DNA of 64,000 nucleotides from Sphingomonas kyeonggiensis (lineage in GTDB: Bacteria; Pseudomonadota; Alphaproteobacteria; Sphingomonadales; Sphingomonadaceae). The stretch lies in the NCBI RefSeq assembly GCF_014196745.1, contig NZ_JACIEH010000004.1, forward strand, positions 62,001-126,000. The letters run 5' to 3'. Numbering within the stretch: position 1 is the stretch's first letter; the number at the start of each line of letters is the position of its first letter. The notes under the pieces were generated by a model. It was not told the DNA's origin. It was given only the letters and a program-made list of their open reading frames with translations, and ran no database searches. A program made the position numbers and the translations under genes. Positions 56,945 through 64,000 of this stretch are shown here, one piece after another.

Positions 56945-57292
56945 GTGCACCCGCCCCCGGCCCTTTCCGCGCCCAGCAAGCTGCGCCCGCGCCTGTCGAT
57001 CGCGATGGTCTGGCAGATAGCGCTGCTGCTCGCCCCAGGCCTGCTCGTCCTCGCCCCGCCGGTACGCGGCACGATGCTGCTCGTCCCGATCCTCCCGGCC
57101 AGCGCTGCCACGGTCGAGGATGTCGGCCTCGCCGCCGGCGCAACCCTGGGCGGCGTCGGACCGCTTCCTCGCTCGCGCTTCGTCGATGGTGACCGCGCGC
57201 GCCTGCTCCCTGCCGCGCTGCGCCAGGGCATGATCCTCGTCAGCATTTCGCCGCAGATCTGCGGCGAATTCCGGATGGAACCCCAGCAATGA
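56945..57292 (+). CDS. Small hypothetical exported protein coupled to the chemoreceptor
   Basis: The 115-aa product (GTG start at 56945) has one hydrophobic segment (MVWQIALLLAPGLLVLAPPV) followed by a soluble tail (RFVDGDRARLLPAALRQGMI). Its TGA overlaps the ATG of the chemoreceptor gene, which supports real translation. There is no family match. A pair with the receptor (accessory or periplasmic partner) is a guess. Confidence 0.55.
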   Translation: MHPPPALSAPSKLRPRLSIAMVWQIALLLAPGLLVLAPPVRGTMLLVPILPASAATVEDVGLAAGATLGGVGPLPRSRFVDGDRARLLPAALRQGMILVSISPQICGEFRMEPQQ

Positions 57293-58845
57293 CCGAATTG
57301 TCCCTCGATGCGATGCGCCGCACCGGCATGAAGCTGCTCGCCGCACTGATGGGCGTGATGGCGCTCGCCACCGTCGCCGGCACCTTCTTCACCGAAGTGC
57401 GCAACGAATCCGTCGCCCTCTTCCTTGCCCTGGCGCTGCCCGCCTGGCCGATCTGGCTGGCGCTGAACGGCCGGACCGACGCGACCGCACGCATGGCCGT
57501 GACGATGACGATGGTCGCCCAGCCCGCGGTGATGCTGTTCGTGTTCCAGGGCCAGCCCTGGCAGGTCGACCTGCACATGCTGTTCTTCGCCTCGCTCGCT
57601 ACCACGGCAATGCTGTGCGACTGGCGCGCGCTGGTCGCAGGCGCCGGCGTGGTCGCGCTCCACCATCTCGGCCTGGGCATGCTGGTACCGAGCTGGGTGT
57701 TCCTGAACGGCGGCGGCCTTGGCCGCATCCTGCTCCATGCGGTGATCCTGATCGCCGAGACCGGCGCGCTCGTCTTTCTCTCGGCCCGCCTCGCCGGGCT
57801 GATCGACGCGCTCAACGTCCAGACCCGCCAGCGTGCCGAGATCGAAGCGCAGACCGCCCGCGAGCGTGCCCGGCACGAGGCCGAGCTCACCGCCGTCATC
57901 GAGACGGTCAGCACCAACCTCGCCGCGCTCGCCAAGGGGGATCTGCGCGGCGGCATCGCCGGCCGCCTGCCCGCTGCCTATGCCGCGCTCGAGGCCGATT
58001 TCACCCAGGCGGTGGAGAGCCTCAGCAAGCTGATCGGCTCGGTCGGCATGGGCACCGAGGCGATCCGCCTCGCCTCGAGCGAGATCGCCGCCGCCTCCGA
58101 GGACCTGGCCCGCCGCACCGAGAGCACCGCCCACAGCCTCGAGCAGACCAGCGAGGCGATCGGCCAGATGGATCATCGATTGAAGGCGATCGCGATCAGC
58201 GCCGATGGCGTCGTCGCCCGCGCCGACGAGGCGATCCTCACCGTGCGCGAGAGCCGCGGCGTCGCGGACGAAGTGGTCAGCGCGATGGGCCGCGTGTCGG
58301 ACAGCGCCAAGGGCATCGACGACGTCATCGAGGGCCTCGACAAGATCGCCTTCCAGACCCGGGTGCTCGCGATGAACGCCGCGGTCGAGGCCGGCCGGGC
58401 CGGCGAGGCAGGCCGCGGCTTCGCGGTGGTCGCCGACCTGGTCTCCGCGCTCGCCATGCGCGCCGAGGAGGAAGCCCAGCGGGCCCGCGAGCAGCTCACC
58501 GTCACCCAGGTGGACATCCAGAACGCGGTCGGCGCGGTCGGCAAGGTCGATGGCGCGCTGGGCAGCATCTCCGAGCATGTCGCCCAGGTCCATGAACTGC
58601 TCGGCGCCATGGCCGAGGACAACCAGACCCAGGCGGCCGCGATCGGCCAGATCAGCAGCGCGGTGAGCACGATGGACGCCACCACCCGCCAGAACGCCGC
58701 GATGGTCGAGGAGACCTCCGCCACTGCGCGCAAGCTCAGCGACGAAGTCGAAGTGCTGGCCGACAGCGCCGCGCAGTTCCAGGTCACCGACGCGATGCCG
58801 GCCCGCACCGCGCGTCTCGCTTCGGCAGGCGCGCGGCTGCACTAG
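57289..58845 (+). CDS. Methyl-accepting chemotaxis protein with polytopic N-terminal sensor
   Basis: The 518-aa protein has about six membrane segments in residues 15-165 (MASE-like, no large periplasmic domain), a HAMP-like coiled linker and a cytoplasmic signalling hairpin (IAFQTRVLAMNAAVEAG, GRGFAVVADLVSALA). The tip motif of most receptors is QTN; here it is QTR. The helices carry ASSEIAAASEDLARRTES and STMDATTRQNAAMVEETSA. No che genes are near. It is coupled to the short gene before it. Confidence 0.9.
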   Translation: MTELSLDAMRRTGMKLLAALMGVMALATVAGTFFTEVRNESVALFLALALPAWPIWLALNGRTDATARMAVTMTMVAQPAVMLFVFQGQPWQVDLHMLFFASLATTAMLCDWRALVAGAGVVALHHLGLGMLVPSWVFLNGGGLGRILLHAVILIAETGALVFLSARLAGLIDALNVQTRQRAEIEAQTARERARHEAELTAVIETVSTNLAALAKGDLRGGIAGRLPAAYAALEADFTQAVESLSKLIGSVGMGTEAIRLASSEIAAASEDLARRTESTAHSLEQTSEAIGQMDHRLKAIAISADGVVARADEAILTVRESRGVADEVVSAMGRVSDSAKGIDDVIEGLDKIAFQTRVLAMNAAVEAGRAGEAGRGFAVVADLVSALAMRAEEEAQRAREQLTVTQVDIQNAVGAVGKVDGALGSISEHVAQVHELLGAMAEDNQTQAAAIGQISSAVSTMDATTRQNAAMVEETSATARKLSDEVEVLADSAAQFQVTDAMPARTARLASAGARLH

Positions 58846-59146
58846 GCTTCCTTCAATCCTCCCCCGCCAGGGGGAGGGGGACCAGCGAAGCTGGTGGGGG
58901 GAGGATTGAAAATGGCGCGCCCAAGCCGCTCCCAAACCACCCCGGCATCACCGCGAGCGCCGGAACCCGTCTCCCAAGCCGTCCGCGAGCGCTTCGGACG
59001 CGGATAGATAACCCAAGAAATGGATCGCCGTTTTCGCGGGTGAAACTGGCGGCATTTGTCAGCAGCATGGCAAAGCGACGCTACGGCCCCCTTGCCCCGA
59101 TGAACTTACCCTTCTAGAACAATCCGTGAACGAGAGGGGTTCCCGT
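58846..59146. other. Intergenic region with family C repeat
   Basis: No gene is seen. 58852-58910 is a repeat (TTCAATCCTCCCCC...GGGGGGAGGATTGAA arms with the inner palindrome ACCAGC-GAA-GCTGGT). The remaining 236 bases carry the promoter region of the next gene, without a clear consensus. Confidence 0.6.
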
Positions 59147-59911
59147 ATGTCCAAGTATCAGAGCTTCGCCGCGCTGCACGTTCCCGGCGATCCGGTCATC
59201 CTGTTCAACGTCTGGGACGCGGGCAGCGCCCGCGCCGCCGAGCGCGCCGGAGCGAAGGCGATCGCCACCGGCAGCGCATCGGTCTCCACCGCGCACGGTT
59301 TCGACGATGCCGAGTCGCTGCCGCTCGAACTCGCGCTGGCGAACGCGCGGCGCACCGTAGGCGCGGTGGCACTGCCGGTCAGCGTCGATTTCGAGGGCGG
59401 CTATGCGGTCGATCCCGACGCGGTCGCCGCCAATGTCGAGAAGCTCGCCGCCACCGGCGCGATCGGTTGCAATTTCGAGGACCAGGTCGTCGCCAGCCAC
59501 GGCACCGCGGCACGCGTCATGCACACGATCGAGGACCAGTCCGCCCGCATCGCCGCGATCCGCTGGACCGTCGGCCCGGACTTCTTCCTCAACGCCCGCA
59601 CCGACATCTTCCTGATCGCCAGCGGCGACACGCATGACGCGACGATGGCCGATCAGGCGATCGAGCGCGGCAAGGCCTATGCCGATGCCGGGGCCAGCGG
59701 CTTCTTCGTGCCGGGCCTGGCCGATCTCGCGCTGCTCGAGCGGGTGGCGAAGGCAGTGCCGCTGCCGGTGAACTTCATGGCCTTCCCCGGCGCGCCCGAG
59801 GCAAAGGCGGTCGCGGAAACCGGCGTGGCCCGCATCAGCCACGGCCCCTTCCCCCACATGGCCGCCCTCAAGGCCTTCGAGGACGCGGCAAGGGCGGTGT
59901 TCGCGGGATAA
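59147..59911 (+). CDS. Isocitrate lyase/PEP mutase superfamily protein
   Basis: The 254-aa protein has the family barrel motifs: ILFNVWDAGSARAAERAGAKA, VSVDFEGGYAVDPDAVAANV, GCNFEDQVV and INARTDIF-like FLNARTDIFLIASGDTHD. It lacks the KKCGH catalytic loop of isocitrate lyase, so it is of the oxaloacetate decarboxylase/PEP mutase-like subgroup, a C-C or P-C lyase of unknown substrate. The start MSKYQSFA is preferred because GAGAGGGG lies before it. It is unlinked to the aceA locus in the window. Confidence 0.87.
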   Translation: MSKYQSFAALHVPGDPVILFNVWDAGSARAAERAGAKAIATGSASVSTAHGFDDAESLPLELALANARRTVGAVALPVSVDFEGGYAVDPDAVAANVEKLAATGAIGCNFEDQVVASHGTAARVMHTIEDQSARIAAIRWTVGPDFFLNARTDIFLIASGDTHDATMADQAIERGKAYADAGASGFFVPGLADLALLERVAKAVPLPVNFMAFPGAPEAKAVAETGVARISHGPFPHMAALKAFEDAARAVFAG

Positions 59912-59926
59912 GCCCGACTTCTCAAC

Positions 59927-60009
59927 CGTCATCCCCGCGAAGGCGGGGATCCAGGGTCGCAGGCGATGTCGCTTTTGGGCTCTGGATCCCCGCCTTCGCG
60001 GGGATGACG
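59927..60009. repeat. Interspersed inverted repeat, family B
   Basis: CGTCATCCCCGCG-AA-GGCGGGGATCCAG and CTGGATCCCCGCC-TT-CGCGGGGATGACG are inverted arms separated by about 27 bases, between the PEP mutase-like and DUF3297 genes. Confidence 0.82.
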
Positions 60010-60167
60010 ATTAATGGGAAGGGACTGGAAATGTAGGATTTCGCCTGTCACCGTCGACAGGCTCTTTCTCAGCGTCGAACCCCATCCCGGGCGCACGAAG
60101 CCGTGCCCCCGCGCACGCGTGGGAGATTCAAGGGATTCAACGAATCGCTCAACCGGTCGGTTGAACG

Positions 60168-60443
60168 TCAGCCCTCGCTGGTCTCTTCCGCCTCGCCGCC
60201 GGCTGCCGGACGCTCGAACCAGGCCTCGACCGGGCCGTTCAGCTTGATGGTCAGCGGATTGCCCTTGCGGTCGACCTTGTTGCCGAGCGCGGCGCGGATC
60301 CAGCCTTCGGAAATGCAATATTCCTCGACGTCGCGACGCTCGACGCCCTTGAAGCGGATGCCGATGCCGCGCTCCAGCAGTTCGCGCTGGAAATAGGGGC
60401 TGCTCTGGTTGACCGACAGGCGGTCCGGGGGCGTGTCACTCAT
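60168..60443 (-). CDS. DUF3297 family protein
   Basis: The 91-aa soluble protein starts MSDTPPDRLSVNQSSPYF and has GIRFKGVERRDVEEYCISEG and DRKGNPLTIKLNGPVEAWF, the conserved DUF3297 core of alpha- and gammaproteobacteria. It is a small beta-rich protein of unknown function. It lies 17 bases downstream of the cNMP/thioredoxin-reductase-like gene and is probably co-transcribed with it. Confidence 0.88.
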   Translation of the reverse strand: MSDTPPDRLSVNQSSPYFQRELLERGIGIRFKGVERRDVEEYCISEGWIRAALGNKVDRKGNPLTIKLNGPVEAWFERPAAGGEAEETSEG

Positions 60444-60460
60444 GGCGCAGCCCTTTGCCG

Positions 60461-62119
60461 CTATTGGCGCAGGCTTTCAAGGTAGCGGTGGATCGAGGAG
60501 ACCACCACCGATCCTTCGCCCACCCCGGAGGCGACCCGCTTGACCGAGCCCGAGCGGACATCGCCGACCGCGAAGATACCCGGCTTGGACGAGCAGAAGA
60601 AGGTCTCGCCGCTGCCGGTCTTGACGAAGCCGGTGGTGTCGAGCTCCAGGCAGCCATCGAGCCAGTCGGTCGAAGGTACCGCGCCGATCATCACGAACAG
60701 CGCGCCCGCCGAGCGTCGGCTGGTCTCGCCGGTCCTGCGGTCGGTCCAGCGCAGCCCCTCCAGGTGCCGCTCGCCCTCCAGCTCGGTCACTTCGGTGAAG
60801 GGATGCAGCGTGATCCGGTCCGACGCCTCGATCCGCTCGATCAGGTAGCGCGACATGGTGTCGGCCAGCCCCTTGCCGCGCACCAGGATATGGACGTGCC
60901 CGGCGCTGCGGGCGAGGTAGATCGCCGCCTGCCCCGCCGAATTGCCCCCGCCGACGACCACCACTTCCTGCCCGGCGCAGAGCCCGGCCTCCATGTTCGT
61001 CGCGGCGTAGTAGATGCCGTTGCCCTCCAGCTCGGCATAGCGCGGCAGGTCGAGCTTGCGGTAGCGGGCACCGGTGGCGACGACCACGGCGCGCGACTTG
61101 ATCTCGGTGCCGTCGTCGAGCCGGACGGTGAACGGCACGCCCGAGCAGTCGAGCCCAACCGCGCCGCGCGAAATCAGCAGCCGCGCCCCGAATTTCTGTG
61201 CCTGTACCTGGGCGCGCCCCGCCAGCGCCTGGCCCGAGATACCGGTCGGGAAGCCGAGATAATTCTCGATCTTGGAACTGGTCCCCGCCTGCCCGCCCGG
61301 CGCGATCGATTCGATGACGATCGTGTCGAGGCCTTCGGAGGCGGCGTACACGGCCGAGGCCAGCCCCGCCGGCCCACCGCCGACCACCGCGACGTCATGG
61401 ACATGATCCGGATCGAGCTCGACGGTCAGGCCCAGCGCATCGGCGACCTGGCCGTTGCTCGGCCGGCGCAGCGTCTGGCCGCGGACAACCACGACCGGCA
61501 GGTCCTCGGAGGTGAGCCGGAAGCATTCGAGGAAGCCGCCGGCATCGGCGTCGGTCTCAGTGTCGATCTGACGGTGCGGCAGGCCGTTGCGGCGCAGGAA
61601 GCTCTCGATGCGCGCAGTGGCGGCGGCATGGGCCGGCCCGATCAGCGCGATGCCCGCCTCGCCGTGGAGCATCATCCCCACCCGGCGCAGGATGAACGCG
61701 CGCATCACCACTTCGCCGATATCGGGCTCGGCGGAGATCAGCCGGCGGAACTCGAGCCGCCCGACCCGGGCGACGCGGGTGCCGGGCTTCGCTCTCGCGG
61801 AGACCAGGATCTTGCGGTCGTTGAACAGGTCGAGCTCGCCGGTGAACTGGCGGGCGCCATGGACATGGACGATGCGCTCATGCCCCTTGGCGTCGATGTC
61901 GAGCACCTCGACCGCACCTTCGAGGATGAGGAAGAAGTCGACGCTGCGGTCGCCCCGATCGAACAGCGGACCGCCCTCGGGCAGTTCCTCGACGCTGCCG
62001 AATGCGGCGACGCGCCCGGCCATGTCGTCATTGAGTTCCGGAAAGGTCTGGGCCTCCCGCTTGTACGGATCGGAAGGATCGGCGGTCAGCTGCGGCTGAA
62101 AATGCGAATCGGTGCCCAT
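60461..62119 (-). CDS. Fusion of a cyclic-nucleotide-binding domain and a thioredoxin-reductase-like FAD domain
   Basis: The 552-aa protein combines a cNMP-binding beta-roll (residues 30-150, GGPLFDRGDRSVDFFLILEG, RQFTGELDLFNDRKILVSAR), a thioredoxin/glutaredoxin-like linker (about 165-235) and a two-Rossmann FAD/NAD(P)H unit (HDVAVVGGGPAGLASAVYAA, VVVVGGGNSAGQAAIYLARS, GIFAVGDVRSGS). The redox CxxC of TrxB is missing: the equivalent region reads YYAATNMEAGLCAG. A flavin-linked, ligand-gated oxidoreductase is likely, not a true thioredoxin reductase. DUF3297 follows. Confidence 0.9.
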   Translation of the reverse strand: MGTDSHFQPQLTADPSDPYKREAQTFPELNDDMAGRVAAFGSVEELPEGGPLFDRGDRSVDFFLILEGAVEVLDIDAKGHERIVHVHGARQFTGELDLFNDRKILVSARAKPGTRVARVGRLEFRRLISAEPDIGEVVMRAFILRRVGMMLHGEAGIALIGPAHAAATARIESFLRRNGLPHRQIDTETDADAGGFLECFRLTSEDLPVVVVRGQTLRRPSNGQVADALGLTVELDPDHVHDVAVVGGGPAGLASAVYAASEGLDTIVIESIAPGGQAGTSSKIENYLGFPTGISGQALAGRAQVQAQKFGARLLISRGAVGLDCSGVPFTVRLDDGTEIKSRAVVVATGARYRKLDLPRYAELEGNGIYYAATNMEAGLCAGQEVVVVGGGNSAGQAAIYLARSAGHVHILVRGKGLADTMSRYLIERIEASDRITLHPFTEVTELEGERHLEGLRWTDRRTGETSRRSAGALFVMIGAVPSTDWLDGCLELDTTGFVKTGSGETFFCSSKPGIFAVGDVRSGSVKRVASGVGEGSVVVSSIHRYLESLRQ

Positions 62120-62167
62120 GCCCCCAGCGTAACGAGGGGGACCGGCGAGGCCAGCCCCCCAAAAGTG

Positions 62168-62551
62168 TTATCGGCAGTAACGGACGCGCACCGGCCGATC
62201 GAGATACGGATCCCAGACGCGGCGGGTCTCGCAATAGCCGCGATAGGAGCGGTAGTCGTTGCGATAGTAATAGCCGTCCGTCGGGTAATAGCCGTGATCG
62301 CGGTAATAGCGGCGATCATAGTCGTAGCGCCGATCATAGCGGCGGTCGTTGTTGCTGGCGATCGCGGCGCCAATGGCCAGGCCGGCGATACCCGCGACGA
62401 TCGCAGTGCCGGTATCGTCATGGCCGCGATAATGGCGGTCGCCATAATAGCCGCCGCGATAGCGCTGCGCCTCGGCCGACGGGGCGAAGGCGGTGAGCGC
62501 CGCGGCGCCCATTGCGAAGCCGAGCACGACCCTCTGCGTAAACTTGAACAT
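62168..62551 (-). CDS. Tyr/Arg-rich secreted glycine-zipper protein
   Basis: The 127-aa protein has a signal peptide (start MFKFTQRVVLGFAMGAAALTAFAPSAEAQ), a short glycine-zipper helix (ATGTAIVAGIAGLAIGAAIA-like) and a C-terminal part dominated by Tyr, Arg and Asp (YDRRYDYDRRYYRDHGYY) with two Cys. Similar short proteins are common in sphingomonads and not understood. Two ATGs occur; GGAGG spacing favours 62551. Confidence 0.8.
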   Translation of the reverse strand: MFKFTQRVVLGFAMGAAALTAFAPSAEAQRYRGGYYGDRHYRGHDDTGTAIVAGIAGLAIGAAIASNNDRRYDRRYDYDRRYYRDHGYYPTDGYYYRNDYRSYRGYCETRRVWDPYLDRPVRVRYCR

Positions 62552-62690
62552 CATATCCTCCTCAACTGCTGGCGCCCGGCTGCCCGAGGAGGGACGAGTC
62601 GCGACGCTGAGGTTATGGAGATAACGCTCGGCGCCTGAACTGGTTCGGAATCGGCTGTTAAGCCGCGGTTTAGCTGGTTAAGGACCCCGC

Positions 62691-63104
62691 ATGCACTACT
62701 GGCTCCTCCGCTCCGAACCCGATGTCTATGGCTGGGATGACCTGATCAAGGAGGGCGCCACCGAGTGGAACGGCGTGCGCAACTACACCGCACGCAATTT
62801 CCTCAAGGAGATGCAGCCGGGCGACCAGGCGATCTTCTACCATTCGAACACCGAAAAGGCCGCAGTCGGGATCATGGAGATCACCCGCGCCTGGCAGCCC
62901 GACGGAGACGACGGCAAATGGGCCAGCGTCGCGGTGAAACCGGTGCGCAAGCTCGCCAAACCGGTGACGCTCGCCATGCTCAAGGCCGAACCACGCCTCG
63001 CCAGGCTCGAGGTGCTTCGCCAGTCGCGCCTCTCGGTGACGCCGGTGCGCGACGACGAATGGGCGGTGATCCTGGAGTTGGGCGAAAGCCCGGATAACGG
63101 CTAA
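62691..63104 (+). CDS. EVE-domain protein
   Basis: The 137-aa protein is the full EVE (PUA-like) domain: MHYWLLRSEPDVYGWDDLIK, WNGVRNYTARNFLKEMQPGD, FYHSNTEKAAVGIMEI and VTPVRDDEWAVILELGE. EVE domains recognise modified bases (5mC, hmC or modified RNA), and standalone bacterial members are housekeeping-like. It overlaps the convergent thioesterase gene by 4 bases. Confidence 0.93.
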   Translation: MHYWLLRSEPDVYGWDDLIKEGATEWNGVRNYTARNFLKEMQPGDQAIFYHSNTEKAAVGIMEITRAWQPDGDDGKWASVAVKPVRKLAKPVTLAMLKAEPRLARLEVLRQSRLSVTPVRDDEWAVILELGESPDNG

Positions 63105-63496
63105 TCGGCCAGGAAGGGCGCCGCCACTTCGGCCGGCACGCGGATCAGCCTGCCGCTCGCCCGTTCGATGATCGCCCAGGTGGTCTTGGCTTCCACCCGC
63201 ACCTTTCCATCCGCGCCGGTAAACTTCATGTGCCGGTCGAACCGCGCACCGCGCGGGGCCTCGGGAACCCAGGTTTCCGCAACCACCGTCTCGCCAACGG
63301 TCACGTTGCCGCGATAGTCGATCTCGTGCCGGGTCACGACCCACATATAGGCGTCGCTATGTTCCGGTGCGGCGACGGCATACCAATGCGCCACCGCGAC
63401 GTCCTGGATCCACTTCACCCAGACGGCATTGTTGACATGGCCGAGTTCGTCGATGTCCTCGGGCCCGGCGGTGATGGTGGCGGTGTAGCTGGCCAT
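63101..63496 (-). CDS. Acyl-CoA thioesterase (4HBT hot-dog fold)
   Basis: The 131-aa hot-dog protein has the 4HBT motif DIDELGHVNNAVWVKWIQD with the catalytic Asp-like position, HEIDYRGNVTVGETVVAETW and RVEAKTTWAIIERASGRLIR. Members cleave acyl-CoA or acyl-carrier thioesters, for example YbgC/FadM types. Substrate length is unknown. No ribosome-binding site stands out before the ATG. Confidence 0.9.
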   Translation of the reverse strand: MASYTATITAGPEDIDELGHVNNAVWVKWIQDVAVAHWYAVAAPEHSDAYMWVVTRHEIDYRGNVTVGETVVAETWVPEAPRGARFDRHMKFTGADGKVRVEAKTTWAIIERASGRLIRVPAEVAAPFLAD

Positions 63497-63608
63497 GCGT
63501 GCTTTCTAGCGTAACCAGATCCGGAAGCGCAGCCTTGATCGGCCGCGCTCGAGGACGCGGCCGGCACCGACATCGGCAGCAGCGGCCTCGCGGTGCCGGA
63601 GAATTGCG

Positions 63609-64000
63609 TCAGCGGATGACGGTGCAGGCGATCGGCGGCTGGCCCGGCGCCTCGAACGACATGTTGTCGCCCTTGCCCTGGAACACCGTGCCCCCGTCGG
63701 AATAGCGGATGCCCGAGGCCATGCGCTCCTGTTTCAACCCGATCGTCCGGCCGGCGCGGGTGAGCGTGGCGGTGCCCTTGGCCGGATCGAAGCGCGCGGC
63801 GATCCGCACCCCGTCCATGCAGCGGAAGCGCGCCACCGCCAGCTTTTCCCCTTCCCTGGCAACAGGTGCCTTGTCGAGCGGCGCAGGCGACGCATCGTCG
63901 GTGATGTTGGTCTGCTCGCTCTGCACGATATTGGTGTCGGCAGCCGGTGGCTGGCTGGAGCAGGCGGCGAGGGCAAGCAGGGCGATCAGGGTCAGGCGCA
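63609..64000 (-). CDS. MliC-like lipoprotein, start cut by the window edge
   Basis: The frame runs to the right edge; only the A of the ATG is missing (the visible bases read TG CGC CTG). The product starts MRLTLIALLALAACSS, a lipoprotein signal. An MliC-type domain then follows: RFRCMDGVRIAARFDPAKG, LKQERMASGIRYSDGGTVF and KGDNMSFEAPGQPPIACT, with the Cys pair of lysozyme-inhibitor C-type proteins. It probably protects peptidoglycan from lysozyme. Confidence 0.85.
   Translation of the reverse strand, partial: RLTLIALLALAACSSQPPAADTNIVQSEQTNITDDASPAPLDKAPVAREGEKLAVARFRCMDGVRIAARFDPAKGTATLTRAGRTIGLKQERMASGIRYSDGGTVFQGKGDNMSFEAPGQPPIACTVIR

Noticed and set aside
59147..59911. Second isocitrate lyase
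   Set aside because: It is only 254 aa and lacks the KKCGH loop, so it belongs to the broader PEP mutase-like group.

Overview
The window looks like a chromosomal segment of a high-GC alphaproteobacterium of the order Sphingomonadales, most likely Sphingomonas or a close relative. Three large TonB-dependent receptors, a methionine synthase split into two genes, UrcA-family and DUF3297 proteins, densely packed genes and short palindromic intergenic repeats all fit. I saw no rRNA, tRNA, CRISPR array or complete mobile element.

Layout. 1-5.4 kb: the end of a TonB receptor, alanine racemase (alr), an MHS-family transporter, an unusual Nramp-like metal transporter and a small gene for a fucose-lectin-like protein. 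5.5-11.3 kb: a methionine and one-carbon operon on the minus strand (ArsR-methyltransferase regulator, metF, and metH as two proteins) behind a perfect 20-bp palindrome. 11.5-18.2 kb: two small lipoproteins, an aldo/keto reductase, a membrane-tethered HTH protein, a serine hydrolase and a TonB receptor. 18.2-20.9 kb: two small regulatory modules (GFA enzyme/WYL regulator, and ArsR/SRPBCC), each with a clear palindromic operator candidate. 21.0-22.6 kb: a lower-GC gene for a phage tailspike-like beta-helix protein with a LexA-type box. 22.6-29.5 kb: a ScfR/RamB-like regulator divergent from isocitrate lyase, a GPH transporter, an acyl-CoA dehydrogenase and an SDR. 29.5-34 kb: UrcA, BlaR1-like and BlaI genes with a perfect 32-bp operator, then malic enzyme. 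34-40 kb: mutS, a GH5 glycosidase and a HAD hydrolase. 39.7-40.3 kb: a probable structured RNA carrying an 18-codon ORF with a perfect Shine-Dalgarno sequence, next to a 49-aa basic protein gene. 40.4-46 kb: a lipoprotein, methyltransferase/MerR pair, uvrB, and directly upstream of uvrB a LexA-boxed LysM-nuclease toxin with an immunity-like gene. 46.1-54.1 kb: two DUF3617 proteins, a membrane protein, an MBL-fold hydrolase, ligA and a TonB receptor. 54.2-64 kb: HD-domain protein, LytS/LytTR two-component system, chemoreceptor, PEP-mutase-family protein, DUF3297, a cNMP-domain/thioredoxin-reductase fusion, EVE protein, thioesterase and a truncated MliC-like lipoprotein.

The strongest candidate for an undescribed system is the pair of lower-GC loci at 21.0-22.6 kb and 44.5-46.0 kb. 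They share an identical 18-base upstream sequence containing GAAC-N7-GAAC, the alphaproteobacterial LexA box. One encodes a tailspike-like protein. The other encodes a LysM plus HNH/NUC-type nuclease with an overlapping YezG-like immunity gene, and the toxin and immunity genes lead straight into uvrB. I infer DNA-damage-inducible antagonism. Second-rank candidates are the RNA with a 15-nt match to the 16S tail and the RSL-type lectin.
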